The position numbers and the translations under genes are program-made. Below are positions 51,290 to 59,279 of a DNA stretch of 64,000 nucleotides, piece after piece (within the stretch, counting starts at the first letter, position 1; each line of letters begins with the position of its first letter). The DNA is taken from contig JAYRKY010000014.1 of NCBI GenBank assembly GCA_041905525.1, positions 17,817-81,816 of the forward strand, written 5' to 3'. The notes beneath the pieces are model-generated. The model had not been told where the DNA came from. It saw only the letters and a list, made by a program, of their open reading frames with translations, and made no database searches. This DNA is from SHVO01 sp041905525 (GTDB lineage: Bacteria; Pseudomonadota; Alphaproteobacteria; Rhodospirillales; Rhodospirillaceae).

Positions 51290-52980
51290 TGAAACAGATG
51301 CCTTTGAAGAGCCGTGTGATTTCCGTTGCCGTGATCGCGGCGCTGGCGGCGTGCACGCCAGCGGAACCGAAGGTTTCGGGCGCCGATACGACAGCGGGAG
51401 CCGCGGCTGCGCCAGTGGCGGCGGGCGAGGCGACCATGCGCCGCCTGACGGCGGAGCAGTATCAGAATGTAATCTCGGATTTGTTTGGCGACACCATCGA
51501 ACTCGGCGGACGGTTCGAGCCGGAGTTGCGCGTCAACGGCTTGATGGCCGTGGGTGCATCGAGTGTATCCGTAACCGCGGCCGGCATGGAACAGTACGAC
51601 ATGATGGCGCGGCGGATCGCCGCCCAAGTCATGGATGAACGCCGCCGCGAACTGATGATGCCGTGCAAGCCGTCGGATACAAAAAAAGCCGACGACGGCT
51701 GTGCGCGCCAGTTCCTGAGCGAAAGCGGGCTGTGGCTGTATCGTCGCCCCCTGACGGAGGCGGAACTGACGTCGTATGTGAACACCGCCAACAAAGCCGC
51801 CGTGCGCTTGGGCAGTTTCTACGACGGGCTCGCCATGAGCTTCTCGGCGATGTTGTCTTCGCCACGCTTCCTGTTCCGTCAGGAAACGATTGAACCGGAT
51901 CCGTCCAAGCCAGGGCAGTATCGCCTGACCGCATACGCGAAGGCCTCACAACTGAGCTTCTTCCTGTGGAACTCCGGCCCCGACCGCGCGCTGTTCGAAG
52001 CGGCGCGCACGGGCGAGATCCACACGCCGAAGGGCTACGCCAGGCAGGTGGATCGGATGCTCGCCAGCCCGCGTCTCGAACGCGGTGTGCGGGCGTTCTT
52101 CGTCGATAATTTCCATTTCGACGAGTTTTCGGTGCTGACGAAGGATGCGGAAATCTTCCCGAAGTTCAGCGCCCAGGTGCTCGCCGACGCGCAGGAGCAA
52201 ACCCTGCGCACCGTGGTGAATCTTTTGGTGAAAGAGCGCGGCGACTACCGCGACATCTTCACGACCAAGAAAACCTTCCTGACGCAGGAGTTGGCTGCGA
52301 TCTACCGCGTGCCGATCTCCCAGCACGGACCGAACGGCGCGCCGGACATGTGGCAGGCCTATGAGTTCGATGCCGACAGCGCCTACGGCGGCGTGCAGTC
52401 GCAGATCGCCTTCACGGCGCTACATTCTCATCCGGGGCGCAGCTCGCCCACCATTCGCGGCAAGGCGATCCGCGAGATTCTGATGTGCCAGAAAGTGCCG
52501 GCGCCCCCGGGGAATGTGGATTTCAAACTGGTGCAGGACACCAATAATCCTGTCTACCGGACAGTACGCCAGCGCATGGATGCGCACGCCACCAATCCGG
52601 TGTGCACAGGCTGCCACAAGATCACCGACCCCATGGGCTACGCGCTGGAGACCTTCGACGGTGGCGGCGCGTTCCGCACAAAGGAAAATGGCGCTGACAT
52701 CGACGCCTCGGGCTCGCTGGACGGCAAAGCATTCAAGAGCGCGCTGGAGTTGGGGCAGGTTCTGCACGACAGCCCTTCGACCGCCAATTGCCTCGTCAAC
52801 CGCATGGCATCCTACGCCACCGGCCGCTCGTTCAAGCGCGAGCCGTGGCTGGAGGACATGGAGAAGGGCTTCGCCGCCAAGGGATATGTGGTGCCCGAGC
52901 TGATGCGCGCCATTGCGCTGCATGATGTGTTCACCCGCGCGACGCCGCCGGCCCAAGAGGCCCGCGACGCCGGGAACTGA
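51289..52980 (+). CDS. DUF1587/1595/1592/1588/1585 multi-domain exported protein with one CxxCH site
   Basis: A 563-residue exported protein, likely lipoprotein (signal ending ALAACTPAEP). Domains in order: DUF1587 (MRRLTAEQYQNVISDLFGDT), DUF1595 (ARQFLSESGLWLYRRPLTEA), DUF1592 (QLSFFLWNSGPDRALFEAAR, ASPRLERGVRAFFVDNFHFD), DUF1588 (MCQKVPAPPGNVDFKL with C439-T-G-C442-H443 in NPVCTGCHKITDPMGYALET) and DUF1585 (NCLVNRMASYATGRSF). These domains were named from Planctomycetes cytochrome-like proteins of unknown function; CxxCH suggests covalent haem c. The N-terminal extra cytochrome domain of the planctomycete forms is absent. The start overlaps the upstream stop. Confidence 0.88.
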   Translation: MKQMPLKSRVISVAVIAALAACTPAEPKVSGADTTAGAAAAPVAAGEATMRRLTAEQYQNVISDLFGDTIELGGRFEPELRVNGLMAVGASSVSVTAAGMEQYDMMARRIAAQVMDERRRELMMPCKPSDTKKADDGCARQFLSESGLWLYRRPLTEAELTSYVNTANKAAVRLGSFYDGLAMSFSAMLSSPRFLFRQETIEPDPSKPGQYRLTAYAKASQLSFFLWNSGPDRALFEAARTGEIHTPKGYARQVDRMLASPRLERGVRAFFVDNFHFDEFSVLTKDAEIFPKFSAQVLADAQEQTLRTVVNLLVKERGDYRDIFTTKKTFLTQELAAIYRVPISQHGPNGAPDMWQAYEFDADSAYGGVQSQIAFTALHSHPGRSSPTIRGKAIREILMCQKVPAPPGNVDFKLVQDTNNPVYRTVRQRMDAHATNPVCTGCHKITDPMGYALETFDGGGAFRTKENGADIDASGSLDGKAFKSALELGQVLHDSPSTANCLVNRMASYATGRSFKREPWLEDMEKGFAAKGYVVPELMRAIALHDVFTRATPPAQEARDAGN

Positions 52981-52990
52981 GGAGATGGTC

Positions 52991-54328
52991 ATGAACAAAC
53001 TTGCCTCTCGCCGCCGCGTTCTGCGCTCGACCACTGTCGGCCTTGCGACCGCCGTCGGCCTACCGCTGCTCGATTGCTTCCTGAACACCAACGGCGACAC
53101 GCTGGCGGCGACGGACGGCAAGAAAGGCGCGCCGCTGCCGGTGTGTTTCGGCACATGGTGGCAGGGCCTCGGCCTCAATCCCGGACGCTGGATTCCGGAG
53201 AAGGTGGGTGCCGGCTACACCCACAATGTCGAGATGAAACCGCTGGAGAAGTTCACCAGCCGTATGAACGTCATCAGCGGAACGAAGTATTTCCTCGACG
53301 GACGTCCGCTGGAGACACACACGACCGGCCTGCAGATCGCCTCCATGGGCCGTATTCCCACCGGCGTGAACAGCGTGGCGAGCCTCGATAGCGAGATCGC
53401 CGATGTGATCGGCAGGACCTCTCGCTTCCGCTCGATCGAAATCGCCCTCGACGGTAGCCGCATGAGCGTGTCCAAGCGCGCGGGCAGTGCCGTCAATCCG
53501 TCCGATCCGTCCCCTGAAGCCTTGTATGCACGCATCTTCGGGCCGGAGTTCAAGGACCCGAATGCGGCGGAGTTCACGCCAGACGTTGCCGCGATGGCGC
53601 GTCGCAGCGTGCTGTCGGATGTGCGCGACGAGCGTATGAGCCTTGCCAAGGAACTGGGCGCCGGCGACCGCGCGCGCCTCGACGAGTATTTCACGGCGTT
53701 GCGCCAGATCGAGCAACAGCTCGATATCGAGCTCAGTAAACCCGATCCTCTGCCGGCCTGCACGACGCCGGGCAAACCGACCGATGTGAAGACAGGGCGC
53801 GAAGTGGCATTCGTGGAGCAGAACATCAAGATGTTCGGCGGCCTGATGGCCCATGCGCTGGCCTGCGGACAGACCCGAGTGTTCAATGTGATGGTCGGCT
53901 CGCTCGGCTTGCGCAAGCCCGGCACCACGCAGAGCTGGCACCCGCTGACCCATGAAGAGCCCATCGACGATGCGCTGGGCTATCAGAAAGAGGTGACCTG
54001 GTTCATCGACTTCATGAACCGTGGGTTCGCCTCGTTCCTGACCGAACTGGATTCCATCAAGGAAGGCGCCGGCACGGTGCTCGACCGCACGGTGGTGCTG
54101 TGGCAGACCGACCACGGCTATGCACGCACGCACACCATCGATGCCCTTCCGATTTTCACGGTGGGCGGCGCAGCCGGGCGTCTGAAAACCGGCATTCATA
54201 TTTCGGCGGCCGGCGATCCGGCGACACGTATTGGCCTGACGATGCAGCAGGTCATGGGCGTGCAGATTCGCTCCTGGGGCGGGCTGTCGAACGAGACGTC
54301 GAAGACCTTCACCGAAATCCTGGCGTAG
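52991..54328 (+). CDS. DUF1552 exported protein
   Basis: A 445-residue protein that begins NKLASRRRVLRSTTVGLATA, a Tat-like twin-arginine signal peptide. The mature part matches DUF1552: CFGTWWQGLGLNPGRWIPEK, LEKFTSRMNVISGTKYFLDG, RSIEIALDGSRMSVSKRAGS and RTVVLWQTDHGYARTHTIDA. DUF1552 proteins are almost always encoded beside DUF1592-type proteins, as here; their fold suggests a relation to sulfatase/DUF1501-like exported enzymes, but no activity is established. ATG 52991 is preceded by GAGGAG with seven-base spacing and lies 10 bases after the previous stop. Confidence 0.9.
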   Translation: MNKLASRRRVLRSTTVGLATAVGLPLLDCFLNTNGDTLAATDGKKGAPLPVCFGTWWQGLGLNPGRWIPEKVGAGYTHNVEMKPLEKFTSRMNVISGTKYFLDGRPLETHTTGLQIASMGRIPTGVNSVASLDSEIADVIGRTSRFRSIEIALDGSRMSVSKRAGSAVNPSDPSPEALYARIFGPEFKDPNAAEFTPDVAAMARRSVLSDVRDERMSLAKELGAGDRARLDEYFTALRQIEQQLDIELSKPDPLPACTTPGKPTDVKTGREVAFVEQNIKMFGGLMAHALACGQTRVFNVMVGSLGLRKPGTTQSWHPLTHEEPIDDALGYQKEVTWFIDFMNRGFASFLTELDSIKEGAGTVLDRTVVLWQTDHGYARTHTIDALPIFTVGGAAGRLKTGIHISAAGDPATRIGLTMQQVMGVQIRSWGGLSNETSKTFTEILA

Positions 54329-54340
54329 GGACGTGGACAC

Positions 54341-55711
54341 ATGATGAAGCGCACCATCTTTCTGACCGGCGCGGCGCTGTTCGCGGTCGCGGTTTCCATG
54401 TCCGCCACCGCGGCCGAACGCGTGAAATGGAAGAACGTTGATATTGCGACACCGGTCGGCATTACGCTGCAGCCGCTGGACAAGGGCCAAGGCTATGATC
54501 TGGGCAAAAGCGCCGCGTCGTTCATCGCCCGGGAACGAATTGCCTTCACCGATGCGAAGGGCCTGACGCTCTATACCTACGCGAACGACCCTGTAGGCAA
54601 GGCGACATGCCTCGATGAGTGCGCCAAGACGTGGATGCCGGTTCCAGTGTCGTCCAAGGCGAAGGCTTTTGGTCCGTGGTCGATTGTAACGCGCCCGGAT
54701 GGGACCAAGCAGTGGGCCTATGAGGGCAAACCGCTTTACCGCTTCGTCAACGACGTAGACCCGGGCTCGGTCGGCGGCAATAGCCCGGCCCGCTTCGGCG
54801 CGCGTCGTTTGAACGGCGCCGGTGTGTTCGTCGGCGGCGGGATCCGCGGCGCCGGTGCGCGCGGGGCGGCGGCGGATGTGCCGCTGCCGGCTGAATGGGC
54901 GCCGGCTCTGGCGTTTCCGGTCAGCGGCGTGAAAGCGCCGGAAGGTCTCGGCGTGCGTGAAGTGCCCGATGCGGCGGCCGTGACCCTCGTCGACAGCAAT
55001 AACTTCACGATCTACACGACCAGCGGAAATCCCGGCAAAGACGAGGGTGTGGATTGGAAGCCGGTGGAAGCGCCGATGTTCGCCAAACCACAAGGCGCGT
55101 TCGGCTTCATCGACCGTACCGACGGTATTCGGCAGTGGTCGTATAACGGCCGTGGACTCTACACCTACGCGGGCGACTTGGTGCCCGGCGACGCCAACGG
55201 CGTCGGCACCGGAAAGAACTGGGACGTCGCGGCCGTGGTGCGCTTTTTTATGCCGGAGGGCGTCTCGCTTCAGGCGACCCCGGGGCAGGGCAAGGTGCTG
55301 GCCAACGCCAAGGGCATGACACTGTATCGCCGCGATGGCCACATCCTGCAGTCCGGCGGTGGGCATAACTTGCGTCGCGGGGCGCCGCCGCGTCCCGCGG
55401 TCGGCCGCGATATCGGCACCGACCCGCGCTGCCCCGGTGAGTGTCTGAAAAACTGGCATCCATTCCTCGCGCCCGCGGACGCCGAGCCGCAAGGATTCTG
55501 GAATGTGGCGGTGCGCCCCGACGGGACGAAGCAGTGGGTCTATCAGGGCTATGCCCTGTGGACCTTCGACGGCGACCTCAAGCCGGGCGACATCAACGGG
55601 CATGACACCTATCACATCATGTTCAGCGAGGATAAAACCGCGCCGCCGCTGGACGCCGGAACCCCGTACGATGGGGCGCCGGGCCTCTACTGGGCGATCG
55701 CGATCCCGTAG
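54341..55711 (+). CDS. Exported protein with three COG4315-like repeats
   Basis: A 456-residue exported protein (signal KRTIFLTGAALFAVAVSMSA, TAA). It contains three copies of the COG4315 repeat (Y-x-W/F/Y-x-x-D type): copy 1 with GLTLYTYANDPVGKATCLDE and GTKQWAYEGKPLYRFVNDVD; copy 2 with NFTIYTTSGNPGKDEGVDW and GIRQWSYNGRGLYTYAGDLV; copy 3 with GMTLYRRDGHILQ, CPGECLKNWHPFLAPADAEP and GTKQWVYQGYALWTFDGDLK. Copies 1 and 3 have a C-x-x-x-C pair, missing from copy 2. COG4315 proteins are usually single-domain lipoproteins of unknown role. It lies 12 bases after the DUF1552 gene, ending the operon. Confidence 0.85.
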   Translation: MMKRTIFLTGAALFAVAVSMSATAAERVKWKNVDIATPVGITLQPLDKGQGYDLGKSAASFIARERIAFTDAKGLTLYTYANDPVGKATCLDECAKTWMPVPVSSKAKAFGPWSIVTRPDGTKQWAYEGKPLYRFVNDVDPGSVGGNSPARFGARRLNGAGVFVGGGIRGAGARGAAADVPLPAEWAPALAFPVSGVKAPEGLGVREVPDAAAVTLVDSNNFTIYTTSGNPGKDEGVDWKPVEAPMFAKPQGAFGFIDRTDGIRQWSYNGRGLYTYAGDLVPGDANGVGTGKNWDVAAVVRFFMPEGVSLQATPGQGKVLANAKGMTLYRRDGHILQSGGGHNLRRGAPPRPAVGRDIGTDPRCPGECLKNWHPFLAPADAEPQGFWNVAVRPDGTKQWVYQGYALWTFDGDLKPGDINGHDTYHIMFSEDKTAPPLDAGTPYDGAPGLYWAIAIP

Positions 55712-55831
55712 GTCTCCGCCGGCTACCGCCGCGTCACAAGTTTCTGCTTAGCAAACCGGCGGGGTCATCCTCTACGATACCGCCGGTCGCGGGCCCATCC
55801 ACGGGCCTCGCGCGCTATCTGAGTGGGGATC

Positions 55832-58800
55832 GTGCACCGCGCCTTATCGAGAAGAGCATTGCGCGCATCGGCGGTGGCACTCCTTGTCGCCGCGGGCTTA
55901 AGCCTGCCTGCCGCCGCACAAACCCGCAGCTTTACCCTGACTGCCCAAGAGGCGGTGCGGGCGATCCCGGAGTTTGCCCGGCAAGCCGGCGTGCAGATCA
56001 TCGCGCCCGCCGACCGTCTGCGCGGCGTGCTACTCCCCGCGCTCTCCGGCGCCTATGACGTGCGGGAGGCGCTACGCCTTCTGCTGGCAGGCACGACGCT
56101 GGAGATCGCCAGCGACAATGGCCAGATCATCACGTTGCGCGACAGGAATACGCGCTTCGCACGCGCGCGCACGAAGCCGGGTCCGGCGAAGGAAGGCAAT
56201 CCTATCGCGTCCCCGCCGTCAGTCACGTCGCCATCGCTCACCGAGCTGATCGATGAAATCGTTGTGACGGGCACGCGCATTGTGCGCGACGGTTTTCAGT
56301 CGCCGACCCCGGTGACGGTGCTGGGTGCGGAAGCGATCGACGCCGCGGCGCCTGAGAATGTCGCGGATCTGGTCAACGACCTACCGTCCGTTGTCGGCAG
56401 CGCAACGCCGCAGTCGTCCAATCTGCAGTTCTCGAGCGGTCTCGCCGGCCTCAACACCCTGAACCTGCGTGGGATCGGATCCAACCGCACGCTTGTCCTG
56501 CTCGACGGGCAGCGTTCGGTGCCCTCGACGATCACCGGCCTTGTCGATGTGAACGACTTTCCTCAGCAGCTGATCAACCGGATCGATGTGGTGACCGGAG
56601 GCGCATCGGCGGCCTACGGATCAGACGCCCTGTCCGGGGTCGTCAATTTCGTCTTGAACAAGGAGTTCACGGGCGTCAAAGGCGAAGTCTCGGGTGGGAT
56701 CACCACCTACGGCGACGACCCGTCGTCGAAGATCACGCTCAGCGCGGGGTCGGATATCGCGAACGGCCGCGGCCACATCCTGATGAGCGGGGAGTGGAGC
56801 CGCCGCGCGGGCATCTTCGGGGTGCCGCGGGATTGGAACGACGACGGCTGGCTCATCATGAACAATCCGCGCTACACGCCCACAAACGGCGAGCCGCAGC
56901 GGCTGCTGGTATCCGGAGCGGGCCTGACCATGGCGACGCCGGGCGGCATTATCGTCAACACGGCATTGCGCGGGACCTACTTCGGGCCCGGAGGCGCCCC
57001 CTTGCAACTCACTTACGGTCCGGTGGTCAGCGACCCTTACATGCAGGGCGGCGACTGGAAGTCGACCCTCATGACCGACCACAGCACTCTCGATCAGCGG
57101 GTCAATCGCCAGGGGCTGTTTTTCCGGGCGGCGTACGACATCACGGCCGACGTCGAGGCGTTCGTGCAGGCACAATGGGGGTTCGCGCACTCCTTGGGAT
57201 GGGCGCTCAAGCAGTTCAATATCGGCAATATTGTCATCCGCGCCGATAATGCCTTCATCCCCGCATCGACCGCGGCGCGCGCCCAGGCCTTGGGACTCTC
57301 GCAGTTCACGCTTGGCACAAACAACATCGATATGCCGACAATCACCTTCGACAACGAGCGGACCGTGAACCGCTACGTCGCCGGGCTGAGCGGCGCTTTC
57401 GATGCGTTTCAGGCGGTCTGGGACTGGGGTGCCTACTATCAAAAGGGCATTTCGCGCACGTCCGAAAACGGTCTCTTTGTGACCGCAAAGGCCGAATTCG
57501 GTTTAGCGGTGGATGCCGTACGGGGGCCTGCGGGAACGATTGTGTGCCGCTCGACGCTCAGAGACCCCGGCAACGGCTGCGTCCCCTACAACGTGTTCGG
57601 GATCGGCGTAAATAGTGCGCCGGCGCTCGACTATGTTTTCAGACGGCCGGAGCATCCGCAGCGCAATCAGCGTTTCACGCAGGACGTGGCCGCCTTCACG
57701 GTGAACGGCGAGCCGGTGGAAGTCCCGGCCGGGCCCGTGTCGCTGGCACTTGGCGCCGAACATCGCGTGGAGAAGGTGAGCGGGCGCGCCGACCCGGTTT
57801 CCTTGATCAACGGGTGGTTCGCCGGCAACTACCTCCCGACCTTCGGCCGCTACCGCGTGACGGAGGGCTTTGTCGAAACGGTGGTTCCGCTCGCGCGCAA
57901 TGAGGCTTTCGCGGATTCCCTTGATCTCAACGCCGCCGCGCGGGCGACGCACTATTCGACATCGGGTCTGGTGGTGACTTGGAAACTCGGAGCCAGTTAT
58001 CAGCCGCGCCGCGATCTGCGCTTCCGGTTCACCCGTTCGCGCGACATCCGCGCACCGAACCTCAACGACCTGTTCCAAGCTGGCACCGCGAACACCAGCA
58101 ATGTCACCGACCCCTTCAACAACAACCTCACGACGACCTACCAGGGGCTGCAGGTCGGAAATCCACTGCTGAAGTCGGAGAAGGCCGACACCACGGGGGC
58201 CGGGATTATTGTCGCGCCCTTGTTCCTCGAGGGGTTCACCGCCAGCGCCGACTACTACGATATCGATATCAAAGGTGGCATCCAGAATGTCGGCCCTCAA
58301 ACCATCGTCGACCGGTGTTTCCAGGGTGTTACGGAGTTCTGCGCTGCGATCACGCGGGGGAATTCTTCGACGGGTGGAAGCGTGATCACGCAGATCCGTC
58401 TGCAGCCATTCAATTTCACGGCCCAAGCGGCAAGGGGACTCGACCTGGAGGCGATCTATCGTTTGCCGCTGCAGCGCGTATTCGAAGACGTTGCAGGCTT
58501 AGTCACCGTGCGGCTGCTCGCGACGCGGTATTTCAGGAACTACACCGATGACGGAGTCAATCCGGCTTACGATACGGTCGGGAGCAACAGCGGCAACGGT
58601 CCGCCGCGCTGGGCCTATACCGGCTCGATAATCTATTCGAACAATCCGCTGACGCTGGTGTTCACCGGACGCGGTGTGAGCAAGGGCATCTACAGCGCGA
58701 ACAACTATCCTTATGTCATGTGCGCCAGCGGATGCCCGGCGGCGACTCTTGCGGCGCCGACCATCAACGACAACCGCATCAATGGCGCGTTCTACCTTGA

Positions 58801-59005
58801 TCTCGGCGCCACGTACAAAGTGTCCGCAGGCGAGGCGGGGGTGGCGGCGGATCTTTTTCTCACCGTGAGCAACGCACTCGACAAGGATCCGCCAGTGGTG
58901 GCGACCGGCCCAGGCGGTTTCCCGTACACTGCCAGCGCGATCAACCCCGTTCTCTATGATGTGCTCGGACGCATGTTCCGCGCCGGCGTGCGCTTCAGCA
59001 TGTAG
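55832..59005 (+). CDS. TonB-dependent receptor 2, transducer type with STN domain
   Basis: A receptor of about 1057 residues. After the signal peptide (RASAVALLVAAGLSLPAAAQ) comes an STN domain at about residues 28-105 (RSFTLTAQEAVRAIPEFARQ, GVLLPALSGAYDVREALRLL, LAGTTLEIASDNGQIITLRD), the part that contacts FecR in signalling receptors. A 50-residue linker leads to the TonB box IDEIVVTGTRIVRDGFQSPT, the plug and a barrel ending LGRMFRAGVRFSM. From the TonB box on it is closely similar to receptor 1. GTG 55832 is preferred (GTGGGG upstream); GTG 55823 adds three residues. Confidence 0.94.
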   Translation: MHRALSRRALRASAVALLVAAGLSLPAAAQTRSFTLTAQEAVRAIPEFARQAGVQIIAPADRLRGVLLPALSGAYDVREALRLLLAGTTLEIASDNGQIITLRDRNTRFARARTKPGPAKEGNPIASPPSVTSPSLTELIDEIVVTGTRIVRDGFQSPTPVTVLGAEAIDAAAPENVADLVNDLPSVVGSATPQSSNLQFSSGLAGLNTLNLRGIGSNRTLVLLDGQRSVPSTITGLVDVNDFPQQLINRIDVVTGGASAAYGSDALSGVVNFVLNKEFTGVKGEVSGGITTYGDDPSSKITLSAGSDIANGRGHILMSGEWSRRAGIFGVPRDWNDDGWLIMNNPRYTPTNGEPQRLLVSGAGLTMATPGGIIVNTALRGTYFGPGGAPLQLTYGPVVSDPYMQGGDWKSTLMTDHSTLDQRVNRQGLFFRAAYDITADVEAFVQAQWGFAHSLGWALKQFNIGNIVIRADNAFIPASTAARAQALGLSQFTLGTNNIDMPTITFDNERTVNRYVAGLSGAFDAFQAVWDWGAYYQKGISRTSENGLFVTAKAEFGLAVDAVRGPAGTIVCRSTLRDPGNGCVPYNVFGIGVNSAPALDYVFRRPEHPQRNQRFTQDVAAFTVNGEPVEVPAGPVSLALGAEHRVEKVSGRADPVSLINGWFAGNYLPTFGRYRVTEGFVETVVPLARNEAFADSLDLNAAARATHYSTSGLVVTWKLGASYQPRRDLRFRFTRSRDIRAPNLNDLFQAGTANTSNVTDPFNNNLTTTYQGLQVGNPLLKSEKADTTGAGIIVAPLFLEGFTASADYYDIDIKGGIQNVGPQTIVDRCFQGVTEFCAAITRGNSSTGGSVITQIRLQPFNFTAQAARGLDLEAIYRLPLQRVFEDVAGLVTVRLLATRYFRNYTDDGVNPAYDTVGSNSGNGPPRWAYTGSIIYSNNPLTLVFTGRGVSKGIYSANNYPYVMCASGCPAATLAAPTINDNRINGAFYLDLGATYKVSAGEAGVAADLFLTVSNALDKDPPVVATGPGGFPYTASAINPVLYDVLGRMFRAGVRFSM

Positions 59006-59279
59006 CGCGACTCCATCCGCGCGTGTCGCAAAATTGAACGACCGCCCGGACGATGATTGATGCGTTGCAGCACGGAATTTTAGCTCACCTCAAGAGAATG
59101 TTCTCTCAGCTAACGCTTTCAGCGCGTCGAGCAACTAAATCTCTCTCTTTTGCCTCTGTAACACGAAAAGTGCGTGAAATTATCTGTCGGAGCGGCGGAA
59201 GATTGTGCGCCGCACATCCGATCTTCGAGGGGTGCGGACCGGGTGGGACCGGCACGCAAAACAAGATTAGGGGAATTGC
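59006..59279. promoter_or_regulatory. Intergenic region upstream of receptor 3 with nested dyads
   Basis: About 270 bases without a gene. TTAGCT (59080-59085) and AGCTAA (59108-59113) enclose AGAGAA-TG-TTCTCT (59093-59106). This nested dyad lies about 170 bases before the receptor 3 start. The following 100 bases are more AT-rich than the surroundings and probably contain the promoter. Confidence 0.5.

Noticed and set aside
53060..55615. 851-residue minus frame opposite the DUF1552 and COG4315 genes
   Set aside because: It spans two genes and their gap, and has no signal peptide, domain or ribosome site.
59093..59106. AGAGAATGTTCTCT as a LexA box
   Set aside because: It resembles the AGAATGTTCT at the lexA region, but lacks GTTC-N7-GTTC spacing (the second half reads TAAC).
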